Notes: generated by a model not told the origin, from the sequence alone. Shown: positions 4,797 through 11,708, counted from the stretch's first letter. The stretch is DNA of 18,571 bases from JBAZYV01 sp041658345 (GCA_041658345.1 JBBAAK010000014.1:1-18571); one strand, 5' to 3'. A program made the numbers and translations.

Positions 4797-5630
4797 ATGG
4801 ACAAAAAAGAGCATCCTGCCATACAAAAACTTACAAGGGAACTTAGGTTAAAAAACTACAGTCTGCGAACTGTACAGGCGTATACGGGTCAGGTTTACAA
4901 ATACATTAATTTTTGTGGTGAAAATTGGCAAAATTTTGGGCAAGAAAAAGTGGAAGATTTTATTTTGGATGGGCAGGAGAGAGGCCTATCGGCGCAAACC
5001 TTAAATCTATCAATACAAGCGTTACAATTCTTTTATAAATCTGTGCTTGGGAAGCGCTGGCATAAGATGAGTAGTCTTAAAAAATCGCAAAAATTACCAA
5101 TAGTTTTATCTTTGGAAGAAATCAAAAAAATGCTTGCGGTCACTGAAAATCAAAAACATTGCCTTATGCTTGCATTAAGTTATGGGGCGGGGCTTAGGGT
5201 GAGCGAAGTAGTGGCTTTGCGGGTTAAAGATATCGATTTTGGTGGGAAAGTGATTTGCATTCGCGGGGCAAAAGGTGGCAAGGATCGCATAAGTGTTCTG
5301 CCGTCTGCGCTTGAGGTGAGTTTGCGGAAGTGGTGTTTGGGCAAAGGGGCAAATCAGCTTGTTTTTGAAAGTGATAGAGGTGGCAAATTAACGATCAGAA
5401 CGGCGCAGAAAGTTTTTGAATCGGCTTTGGCGCGCTCCGGCATCAATAAAGATGCGACTTTTCATTCTCTCCGGCATAGCTTTGCAACTCATCTACTCGA
5501 GAATGGTGCGAGTTTGCGTGTTATTCAAGAGCTACTTGGGCATTCTTCTTCGCGCACAACAGAAAGGTATACGCATGTTTCCAATGTGTTTGTGGGGAAA
5601 GTTAAAAGTCCTTTAGAGTTCTTTTCTTAG
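4797..5630 (+). CDS. Tyrosine recombinase, Xer-like, beside a cassette-like array
   Basis: The 277-residue product has an N-terminal SAM-like core-binding domain (about 8-95; LRLKNYSLRTVQAYTGQ) and a C-terminal catalytic domain. The full catalytic set is visible: R134 (GAGLRVSEV), K159 (GAKGGKDR), H223 and R226 (HSLRHSF), H249 (LLGHSS) and nucleophile Y258 (TERYTHV). It should cut and rejoin DNA through a 3'-phosphotyrosine. The frame is open from a GTG at 4752, but that start would overlap the TATAAT; the ATG at 4797 has the A-rich leader typical here. Length and spacing between K159 and H223 match XerC/XerD; the extra segment that integron integrases carry between these boxes is absent. The C-terminal KVKSPLE resembles both families. 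It could be the housekeeping Xer protein or the enzyme of the adjacent array. Its last 18 bases overlap hicA tail to tail. Confidence 0.93.
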   Translation: MDKKEHPAIQKLTRELRLKNYSLRTVQAYTGQVYKYINFCGENWQNFGQEKVEDFILDGQERGLSAQTLNLSIQALQFFYKSVLGKRWHKMSSLKKSQKLPIVLSLEEIKKMLAVTENQKHCLMLALSYGAGLRVSEVVALRVKDIDFGGKVICIRGAKGGKDRISVLPSALEVSLRKWCLGKGANQLVFESDRGGKLTIRTAQKVFESALARSGINKDATFHSLRHSFATHLLENGASLRVIQELLGHSSSRTTERYTHVSNVFVGKVKSPLEFFS

Positions 5631-5843
5631 CTTTTCGTATTCTTCAACTGTTATTTTTATATCATTTATGATTTTCCTGAGTAGTCCTCGGCTTAAATCT
5701 TTATTATGCATTGGTATAACCGTTGTTCTGCCATCTTTGTGTTTCAAAAAGATATGCGAGCCCTCTGCGTCACGTTCAATAAATCCGAGTTCAATCAAAA
5801 TTTTAAGTAATCTTTTTGGCTTGATTGGTACTAACTTAGGCAT
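5613..5843 (-). CDS. hicA: HicA-type mRNA interferase toxin
   Basis: The 76-residue product has the small double-stranded-RNA-binding fold of HicA. KPKRLLKILIELGFIERDAEGSH leads to the catalytic-type histidine in GSHIFLKH, followed by DGRTTVIPMHNKDLSRGLLRKIINDI, all hallmarks of the family. HicA toxins cleave mRNA and stop growth until bound by HicB. It follows hicB with an 8-bp overlap, so the two are translated together, antitoxin first. Its 3' end overlaps the end of the recombinase gene on the opposite strand by 18 bp, so both gene ends share bases. Length and the active-site region look intact. Confidence 0.92.
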   Translation of the reverse strand: MPKLVPIKPKRLLKILIELGFIERDAEGSHIFLKHKDGRTTVIPMHNKDLSRGLLRKIINDIKITVEEYEKLRKEL

Positions 5844-6063
5844 AGGAACATTCTAGATTTTGTATGCCTATAAAATGATGTTTTTCCACCTCCTCTTTGT
5901 TGTCTATATTCCTAATGCAAAGTTTTAGAACTTGAGATAGATTTTTGAGCATTTCTTCCTGAGTTTTACCTTCTGCATGGCAAGAAGGAATGGATGGGAT
6001 TGATCCAACAAACATGCCATCTTCGTCTTGCTCAATGTATACGGTAAAGGTTTTTGCTTTCAT
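5836..6063 (-). CDS. hicB: HicB-type antitoxin, short form
   Basis: The 75-residue product has the partial RNase H-like fold of HicB: FTVYIEQDEDGMFVGSIPSIPSCHAEGKTQEEMLKNLSQVL, where the DGxFVG...PSxPxCxxxGxT pattern is diagnostic. It should bind and block HicA. The usual C-terminal DNA-binding domain (ribbon-helix-helix or helix-turn-helix) of long HicB proteins is missing, so self-repression would need another arrangement. It is first in the hicBA operon. A promoter with good -35 and -10 boxes lies upstream (6118-6091 on minus), back to back with the groES promoter. Confidence 0.92.
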   Translation of the reverse strand: MKAKTFTVYIEQDEDGMFVGSIPSIPSCHAEGKTQEEMLKNLSQVLKLCIRNIDNKEEVEKHHFIGIQNLECSYA

Positions 6064-6090
6064 GGATTTTAGTTTATTTGCTTGGTTATT

Positions 6091-6118
6091 ATTTTAGCAG
6101 GAATGGTGTTTTTAACAA
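6091..6118 (-). promoter_or_regulatory. Putative hicBA promoter
   Basis: On the minus strand TTGTTA (6118-6113) and TAAAAT (6096-6091) are separated by 16 bp, 28 bp before the hicB start codon. This fits a sigma-70-type promoter. Confidence 0.6.
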
Positions 6119-6132
6119 GTTTTAAACTTCCC

Positions 6133-6160
6133 TTGACTTTAAAGCGCCATTCCTTAGAAT
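6133..6160 (+). promoter_or_regulatory. groESL promoter
   Basis: TTGACT (6133-6138) and TAGAAT (6155-6160) are 16 bp apart, with the CIRCE operator starting at the last base of the -10 box. It is divergent from the hicBA promoter; the two -35 boxes are only 14 bp apart. Confidence 0.8.
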
Positions 6161-6186
6161 TAGCACTGTTTGCACGGTAGTGCTAA
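6160..6186 (+). promoter_or_regulatory. CIRCE operator (HrcA binding site)
   Basis: TTAGCACT and AGTGCTAA form an 8-bp perfect inverted repeat with an 11-bp spacer, matching the CIRCE consensus TTAGCACTC-N9-GAGTGCTAA except for the innermost pair. It overlaps the -10 box and start region of groES, so HrcA should repress the operon until heat shock. hrcA itself is not in this window. Confidence 0.92.
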
Positions 6187-6223
6187 CGAATCAAACGTCT
6201 TTTAGAATCTAATCCAAATAAAT

Positions 6224-6505
6224 ATGGCAAAAACCACACTTACACCTCTTGCGGGATACGTTGTTATAAAACGTGTGGAAGAGGCGTCAAAAACTGCTAC
6301 AGGAATTTTCTTGACTGATTCCGCAAAGGAAAAACCTCAAAAAGGGGAGGTGCTTGCGGTTGGGGCGGGCAAAGAAGACAAGGCGCCACAGGTTAAAGTG
6401 GGTCAAATTGTGTACTTTAAAAAATATGGGCCTACAGAAATAGATCTAGACGGTGTAGATGTGCTTTTGCTCGAGGAAGATGATGTTTTGGCGATCTTGG
6501 AATAA
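6224..6505 (+). CDS. groES: Co-chaperonin GroES
   Basis: GroES is the heptameric lid of the GroEL chamber in the cytosol. The 93-residue product has the family pattern throughout: LTPLAGYVVIKRVEEASKTATGIFLTDSAKEKPQKGEV (with the mobile loop that touches GroEL), VGQIVYFKKYGPTEID and a C-terminal LLLEEDDVLAILE. Length is normal. The ATG at 6224 follows an A-rich leader without a Shine-Dalgarno sequence. It is the first gene of groES-groEL, 43 bp before groEL, under the promoter and CIRCE operator just upstream. Confidence 0.98.
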   Translation: MAKTTLTPLAGYVVIKRVEEASKTATGIFLTDSAKEKPQKGEVLAVGAGKEDKAPQVKVGQIVYFKKYGPTEIDLDGVDVLLLEEDDVLAILE

Positions 6506-6548
6506 GTTTTTACAATCAAATTAATCAAATCTCTTAACTCTTAATTTT

Positions 6549-8198
6549 ATGGCAAAAAAAATACTTTTCCAAGACGAGGCTAGGCAAAAAGTTCTTAATG
6601 GCGCAATCAAACTTGCAGATGCGGTTAGAATCACAATGGGGCCAAAGGGTCGCAATGTGCTTTTGGATAAAAAATATGGCGGACCTGTAATCACCAATGA
6701 TGGGGTTACAATTGCAAAGGAAATCGACCTAAAAGATCCGGAAGAAAATGTTGGGGCTCAGCTTGTTAAAGAGGTCGCCACTCGCACAAATGATGTTGCG
6801 GGAGATGGGACAACAACGGCTACAGTTTTGGCGGTTGCACTACTTGAAGAGGGAATCCGCAATGTAGTTGCCGGAGCGAATCCAGTCCTCCTAAAAAGAG
6901 GTATGGATAAAGGTCTTCGCAAGGTTGTTGCCAGGTTAAACGAGATGGCAAAGCCGGTTAAAACCAAAAAAGAAATCGCTCAAGTTGCAACAATTTCCGC
7001 TCAAGAAGAAGAAATCGGGCAAGTTATTGCAGAGCTTATGGATAAGGTTGGAAACGACGGAGCAATTACTGTTGAAGAAAACAAATACGGAATGGGCGTT
7101 TCTATGAAAGTTGTGGAAGGCATGCAGTTTGATAACGGATATATTTCTCCTTACATGGTTACCGATACCGGTCGCATGGAGGCATCTTACGAGAATGTAA
7201 AAATCCTTGTAACCGATAAAAAAGTCAGCAGTTTTAAGGAACTTTTGCCACTACTTGAGGCGCTTGTTCAGGCTGGTAAAAAGGAACTTGTGGTGCTTGC
7301 GGAAGATGTGGATGGCGATGCACTTGCTAATTTTGTGCTCAATAAGATCCGTGGAGGATTTAATGTGCTTGCCATTAAAGCTCCGGGCTTTGGAGAGCGC
7401 AGGAAAGAGATGCTAAAAGACATTGCGATTTTGGTTGGGGCAACCGTTGTGTCCGACGAACTTGGCACAAAGCTTGAAGAAGTGAGTGTTAATGATTTGG
7501 GTGAGGCGGGCAAAGTTGTTTCTACAAAAGATCACACTCTAATTATTGATGGGAAAGGCGAGCCAAAGGCGGTGAAGGAACGTGTTGAAGAAATTAAAGT
7601 TACTATGGAACAGAGTAAATCTGATTTTGATAAAGAGAAGATGGCGGAGAGGATTGCCAAGCTATCCGGTGGGGTTGGAGTGATTGAAGTTGGGGCTGCA
7701 ACCGAGATTGAAATGAAGGAAAAAAAGACTAGAATTGAGGATGCTCTTAATGCAACAAAAGCCGCAGTTAAGGAAGGAATTGTTGCAGGTGGAGGAGTTG
7801 CCTTGTTACATGCCGGGAAAGTTTTGGAAGGATTTAAAGGTGATAATGAGGATGAAAATATCGGGGCAAGGCTTGTTATGAGCGTGCTTTCTGTTGCCAC
7901 TCGCCAAATTGCAGAAAATGCAGGTAAGAATGGGGAAGTGGTTGTTACGGAAATCCGCAAGGCAAATAGCGAATCTTATGGCTATGATGCCCTACAGGAT
8001 GAATACGTGGATATGTTTGAAGCTGGAATCGTAGACCCAAAAATGGTCACTCGCAGTGCGCTTGAAAGTGCTGTTTCTGTTGCAGGCACGGTGATTACAA
8101 CAGGCGCAACTGTTACGGATATCCCGGAAGACAAATGTTGTTCCGGTGGTGCAGGCGGTATGGGTGCCGGCATGGGCGGAATGGGAGATATGATGTAA
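6549..8198 (+). CDS. groEL: Chaperonin GroEL
   Basis: GroEL is the ATP-driven protein-folding chamber. The 549-residue product is full length: TMGPKGRNVLLDKKYGGPVITNDGVTIAKEI, the nucleotide-binding GDGTTTATVLA, apical-domain SPYMVTD and APGFGERRKEMLKDIA, the chaperonin signature region AAVKEGIVAGGGVAL, and the flexible Gly-Met tail GGMGAGMGGMGDMM. Two adjacent Cys (EDKCCSGG) precede the tail. It is co-transcribed with groES under CIRCE control. The last codons and stop lie in the first copy of a 17-bp tandem repeat that continues into the 3' untranslated region. Confidence 0.98.
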   Translation: MAKKILFQDEARQKVLNGAIKLADAVRITMGPKGRNVLLDKKYGGPVITNDGVTIAKEIDLKDPEENVGAQLVKEVATRTNDVAGDGTTTATVLAVALLEEGIRNVVAGANPVLLKRGMDKGLRKVVARLNEMAKPVKTKKEIAQVATISAQEEEIGQVIAELMDKVGNDGAITVEENKYGMGVSMKVVEGMQFDNGYISPYMVTDTGRMEASYENVKILVTDKKVSSFKELLPLLEALVQAGKKELVVLAEDVDGDALANFVLNKIRGGFNVLAIKAPGFGERRKEMLKDIAILVGATVVSDELGTKLEEVSVNDLGEAGKVVSTKDHTLIIDGKGEPKAVKERVEEIKVTMEQSKSDFDKEKMAERIAKLSGGVGVIEVGAATEIEMKEKKTRIEDALNATKAAVKEGIVAGGGVALLHAGKVLEGFKGDNEDENIGARLVMSVLSVATRQIAENAGKNGEVVVTEIRKANSESYGYDALQDEYVDMFEAGIVDPKMVTRSALESAVSVAGTVITTGATVTDIPEDKCCSGGAGGMGAGMGGMGDMM

Positions 8199-8236
8199 GA
8201 GGGGATATGATGTAAGAGGGGATATGATGTAAGAGG
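8187..8236 (+). repeat. 17-bp tandem repeat over the groEL stop codon
   Basis: GATATGATGTAAGAGGG occurs three times head to tail (8187-8203, 8204-8220, 8221-8236, the last ending one base early). The first copy encodes the final Asp-Met-Met and the TAA stop; the others are untranslated. The period is not a multiple of three. Confidence 0.97.
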
Positions 8237-8282
8237 ATGTGGCTTGCGGTCTTGCGCCGTTTGCGAAATGTTGCGAACCTTA

Positions 8283-8378
8283 CCGCGCGCGGTTTGCGCG
8301 TCAACAAATTGGGATTTTGTAAAGACTTGACGGGGTCAAAAGTGTTTTGGAATTCACTCTCGAGAGTGAACCCGTCAA
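8283..8378. repeat. Nested palindromes between convergent groEL and lipoprotein gene
   Basis: A GC-only palindrome CCGCGCGCGG lies at 8283-8292. A perfect 18-bp palindrome TTCACTCTCGAGAGTGAA lies at 8353-8370. TTGACGGG (8327-8334) can pair with CCCGTCAA (8371-8378), enclosing that palindrome, or with CGTCAA (8299-8304) upstream, so two alternative folds exist. No T-tract follows, so this is not a textbook terminator, though position between convergent genes suggests a two-way transcription stop or a protein-binding site. Confidence 0.6.
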
Positions 8379-8405
8379 CAAAGCTAGTGTTTGTAAAGGC
8401 CTAGC
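8300..8405 (+). repeat. Duplicated hairpin motif GTCAACAAA-N7-TTTGTAAAG
   Basis: Two copies start at 8300 and 8374, 74 bp apart. Each forms an ACAAA/TTTGT hairpin with a 7-nt loop. In the second copy the loop GCTAG (8383-8387) can pair with CTAGC (8401-8405), a possible pseudoknot. The function is unknown. Confidence 0.55.
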
Positions 8406-8427
8406 GTGGCTACTTTATGTTTAATCT

Positions 8428-8748
8428 TTAGTTGCCAGTTTCTGTTCCGGCTGTGGCTTCAACCTCTGTTGTGTTTGGCTGAGCGTCTGTGCCGTTTGTT
8501 TCTTCATCCCCAATCGCTGTTTTTACGTCTTTGATGGCTTGATCCACGGAGTTGCGGGCGGTTTCTATTTGTTCCACTTTGGTTTCTACGCCCTCTTTAA
8601 CCTCGAGGGCCTCGGTTTTAAGGTTATTTACGGCGTCAATGGCCTCGTTTTTGGCGTTCAAAACGCCTGTTTTTGCATTCAAAACTGGGTTTTGGCATCC
8701 GTTAAGTAGTAATAAAACAAATATGGCGGGGAGTATGAGTTTTTTCAT
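8428..8748 (-). CDS. Small coiled-coil lipoprotein
   Basis: The 106-residue product starts with a lipoprotein signal peptide (MKKLILPAIFVLLLL) and lipobox LNGC with Cys18. The mature part is a predicted amphipathic helix/coiled coil (about 25-80) rich in Ala, Glu, Lys and Val, with repeated NAKTGVLNAKNEAID and VEQIETARNSVDQAIKDVKTA stretches. It ends in an acidic Thr/Glu tail. The shape recalls small murein-type or spacer lipoproteins, but no family is recognised. It is convergent with groEL across the palindrome-rich gap and 87 bp downstream of the zinc-ribbon gene. Confidence 0.75.
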   Translation of the reverse strand: MKKLILPAIFVLLLLNGCQNPVLNAKTGVLNAKNEAIDAVNNLKTEALEVKEGVETKVEQIETARNSVDQAIKDVKTAIGDEETNGTDAQPNTTEVEATAGTETGN

Positions 8749-8835
8749 GGTATGTGGGTGTTTTCGCGCTGTGCGCTACGGCTTGCAGGGTTGTTGCTTG
8801 CGCTACGTTCTTGCTTAGCTACTTCCGTGCTTGGT

Positions 8836-9174
8836 TTAAGATTTCTTCTGGCTTGAGGGGAGAATAGAGCTTATGTCGCCATCAAAATCCTTCAAAAAAT
8901 TGTGCATGTCCAAAACTTCGTCTTGCGTGATTTTTCCCATTCTTGGAGCTGTTCCAAGCTTTGGTAGATCTGTTATAGGCGCATCTGCATCTATGTGCAT
9001 AGTTATAAAAGACAAAAGTTTGCAGTCGGCACAAAAAGCCTGAAAGAAGAACTGCTCGTCGTTAATCGCCCCAATTATCTCTATGCTTTCATCCACATAC
9101 TTGTTTTGGCAATTTGGGCAGGTAATTTCCCTTTTTATCTTGTTGACGATGATTTTTAAGTCGTGAAAATTCAT
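8836..9174 (-). CDS. Zinc-ribbon protein of unknown function
   Basis: The 112-residue product has two CxxC pairs, C19/C22 (ITCPNCQNKY) and C48/C51 (FCADCKLL), that should bind one zinc ion as a ribbon. A region of about 60 residues follows, with MHIDADAPITDLPKL and an amphipathic KITQDEVLDMHNFLKDFDGDI helix. No signal peptide or membrane segment is visible, so it is probably cytoplasmic. The family is not recognised; such ribbons act in nucleic-acid or protein binding. It diverges from argH, with 142 bp between the starts. Confidence 0.7.
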   Translation of the reverse strand: MNFHDLKIIVNKIKREITCPNCQNKYVDESIEIIGAINDEQFFFQAFCADCKLLSFITMHIDADAPITDLPKLGTAPRMGKITQDEVLDMHNFLKDFDGDISSILPSSQKKS

Positions 9175-9316
9175 GTTTGCGTTTGTGAGCTAGTTAATTA
9201 TACCAATATTTAGCCTCTGCGCCAGCCCAAAAAAAGGCTTTGCTTTGCCGTATCTTTACCATTAAAATGCTTACAATTTGCGCGAGTTTACGCCAAGTAC
9301 TTAACCCCAATCGAAT

Positions 9317-10666
9317 ATGGCCCAGGAAAATTCTAACAGTCCGGTCAAGAGAAAAATTTGGTTTAAAAACAAAGAAGTGGATATAAATCGTACGGTTGAG
9401 GAGTTTAATGCCGGTGAAGATATATTTTACGACCAAGAAATGATCCCCGACGATGTGTGGTGTAGCAGGTGCTATGCGCGTCTTTTAAAAAAACATAGCC
9501 TTATAAATGAGGAGGAGCTCGTTCAACTTGAAAAGGGACTGGATGAAATTTTGGAGCTTTATGAGAAAGGTGAATTTGTTTTGAAGCTTGAAGATGAGGA
9601 TTGCCACACGAAAATTGAAGATTATTTGATTAGTCATTATGGGGATACGGGTAAAAAAATCCACACCGGGCGTTCTAGAAACGATCAAGTTCTTGTTATG
9701 ATGAGGTGGTTTTTGAAGCGCAAAGCTCGTGACGTTCGCGAGGAGGTTTTGGAGCTTGCCGAGCACTGCGTTGAGTTCGCAAAAAAGTACGAAATGGTAC
9801 CGATGCCAGGCTATACTCACATGCAAAAGGCCATGCCAACAACCGTTGGAACTTGGATTTCCGCCTTTGCAGAAAGCTTGGTGGATGATGCAAAGCTTTT
9901 GATAGCGATAACAGATATAATGGTGGATCAAAATCCACTTGGTAGCGGAGCCGGTTATGGTTCGCCTTTTGATTTTGATCGCGATTGGCTAAGCCGTGAA
10001 ATTGGTTTTGCAAAAACTCAAAATAATGTGATTTACTGCCACAATTCACGTGGGAAAATTGAGGGTCTTGTGCTTGAGGCATGTTCTCAAATTATGCTTA
10101 CTTTGAACCGTTTGGCATGCGATTTGCTTTTCTTTACAACCCAAGAATTCCAGTTCTTTAAAATGAATGATTGTATTGCTACAGGTTCATCAATCATGCC
10201 TCAAAAAAAGAATTTGGATGTAGCGGAGTTAATTCGCGGACGCACGGCCACGGTTCTTGCTTGCAGAAACGAAATGAGCATGAATATTTTGAACAAAATT
10301 TCCGGCTATCACAGGGATGGGCAGGAAATCAAAAGGCCACTATTTTTGGGGCTCAAATATACGGAGATGTCCATTGCTGCAATGGGTGTAATTTTGGATA
10401 ACATAGAGCCAAATCAAGAAATTATGATGAAATCTATGCTGGATTCCCCAGGGCTTTTTGCTGCGCACAAGGCTTTCGATAAGGTTAAAGAAGGCATGAC
10501 TTTCCGTGATGCTTACCGCGAAGTTGGAAGTGATATCGCTTCTATTAAAGTTACTCCGGAAGATGTTAATCGATGGATTAAAATGTCTACGCACCAAGGT
10601 GGTACAGGAAACTTGGGGCTGGATAGAGTAGAAAAAGACATACAAGATACACAGGCTGTAGCATAG
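9317..10666 (+). CDS. argH: Argininosuccinate lyase (ArgH)
   Basis: ArgH splits argininosuccinate into arginine and fumarate, the last step of arginine synthesis, as a cytoplasmic homotetramer. The 449-residue product has the fumarase/aspartase-superfamily layout: HTGRSRNDQV (116-125), GYTHMQKAMP with H168, NPLGSGAGYGSPFDFDR (206-222) and the signature GSSIMPQKKN (290-299) with the catalytic serine loop. Length is close to normal. Two details differ from most ArgH proteins: L300 where the signature has Pro (MPQKKNPD), and an unusual N-terminal 50 residues with a WCSRCY segment. No other arginine gene is in the window; a deaminase-like amidohydrolase follows 59 bp later on the same strand. Substrate may therefore differ from the family's. 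Confidence 0.88.
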   Translation: MAQENSNSPVKRKIWFKNKEVDINRTVEEFNAGEDIFYDQEMIPDDVWCSRCYARLLKKHSLINEEELVQLEKGLDEILELYEKGEFVLKLEDEDCHTKIEDYLISHYGDTGKKIHTGRSRNDQVLVMMRWFLKRKARDVREEVLELAEHCVEFAKKYEMVPMPGYTHMQKAMPTTVGTWISAFAESLVDDAKLLIAITDIMVDQNPLGSGAGYGSPFDFDRDWLSREIGFAKTQNNVIYCHNSRGKIEGLVLEACSQIMLTLNRLACDLLFFTTQEFQFFKMNDCIATGSSIMPQKKNLDVAELIRGRTATVLACRNEMSMNILNKISGYHRDGQEIKRPLFLGLKYTEMSIAAMGVILDNIEPNQEIMMKSMLDSPGLFAAHKAFDKVKEGMTFRDAYREVGSDIASIKVTPEDVNRWIKMSTHQGGTGNLGLDRVEKDIQDTQAVA

Positions 10667-10725
10667 CTGTGGCTAGAAACAGTCGCGTAGGCGATGACAA
10701 ATTTAAATCTTAATCAATCAACTCT

Positions 10726-11697
10726 ATGGAACCATGGGATTTACAATCTGTATTAAGGCAAAAAATTCAAGAAAATGGCGGACCGGTTTCGTGCCATGCG
10801 CATTTTGATAAAGCTTATGTGGTTACGGCGGAGACTTTGCAGATGACCGTGGATAGCATGGAGGTGAAATGGGATCTTTGGAAGCAAGTTAAACAAGGTT
10901 ACACTCGCGAAAATCTTGTTAAAAGGATGTCGCTGAGTGCGGAGAGGATGATTGCTCAAGGCTGTAAAGTTACAAGAACAAATATAGATGTGGATAGTAC
11001 GGTTGGAATGCTTTGCGTTGAGTCTGCGTTAGAAGTTAAGGATAAATATAAAGATCAAATTGAAATTCAGCTTTGTTCACAGGTTTTGGAAGGGGCACTA
11101 AGTCCTGAGGCGCAAGAATGGATAGAAAAAGCTGCACCACTTGTGGATGTGCTTGGCGGTTTGCCATCACGCGAGAGGCCTCGCCAAGGAGAGCATTTGG
11201 ATTATATTTTTGGAATTGCTAAAAAATATGGAAAAACGGTGGACGTTCATATCGATCAAAATAATGACCCTGATGAAAGAGATACAGAACTCCTTGCGCG
11301 CAAAGTTATTGAGCACGGTTTGCAGGGTAGGGTGAATGCTGTTCATGCATGTAGCCTTGCCGCCCAGCCAAATGATTACATGAACTCCGTAATCAAACTG
11401 ATTAAAGAGGCGGACATGAGTGTGATTGTTTGCCCTAGGGCTATGATTGACGGAGTCCAAATGCGTGAAAAAATGTCGCCGGTACATAACTCAATCGCTC
11501 CCGTTCCACAAATGATTGAGGCTGGAATAAATGTGTGTTTGGGCGTGGATAATGTTTACGATTATTTTTGCCCATTTATTGATGGTGATATTTTTGCCGA
11601 ATTACTATTTTTGATTGAAACTTGCAGGTATTACGATGTTAATGAGCTTGTGAAGATTGCCAGTACTAATGGAAGGAAAGTTATGGAGAATTTGTAA
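10726..11697 (+). CDS. Amidohydrolase, cytosine-deaminase-like, compact form
   Basis: This is a metal-dependent hydrolase of the amidohydrolase superfamily, closest in pattern to CodA/AtzC-type deaminases. Metal-ligand motifs are H24 and H26 (CHAHFDKAYV), H175 (VHIDQNND), H207 (AVHACSLAAQ) and D275 (CLGVDNVYDYF). In CodA the residue three after the third-strand His is the proton-shuttling Glu (HCDE); here it is Gln178, so chemistry may differ. At 323 residues it is about 100 shorter than CodA: the HxH motif comes at residue 24, so most of the N-terminal part of the beta-sandwich domain is absent, as is part of the C-terminal end. The start has the AATCAATCAACTCT-ATG leader. It probably shares a transcript with argH. 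The substrate is unknown; a deaminase or cyclic amidohydrolase is plausible. Confidence 0.8.
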   Translation: MEPWDLQSVLRQKIQENGGPVSCHAHFDKAYVVTAETLQMTVDSMEVKWDLWKQVKQGYTRENLVKRMSLSAERMIAQGCKVTRTNIDVDSTVGMLCVESALEVKDKYKDQIEIQLCSQVLEGALSPEAQEWIEKAAPLVDVLGGLPSRERPRQGEHLDYIFGIAKKYGKTVDVHIDQNNDPDERDTELLARKVIEHGLQGRVNAVHACSLAAQPNDYMNSVIKLIKEADMSVIVCPRAMIDGVQMREKMSPVHNSIAPVPQMIEAGINVCLGVDNVYDYFCPFIDGDIFAELLFLIETCRYYDVNELVKIASTNGRKVMENL

Positions 11698-11708
11698 GAA
11701 ATATTTAT

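Noticed and set aside
7532..7960. Minus-strand open frame inside groEL
   Set aside because: It is a shadow frame of a highly conserved gene, low in complexity and without a leader.
9219..9240. AGCC/GGCT hairpin with A7 upstream of argH as a terminator
   Set aside because: The stem is only 4 bp, and the A-run is in the loop rather than after the stem.
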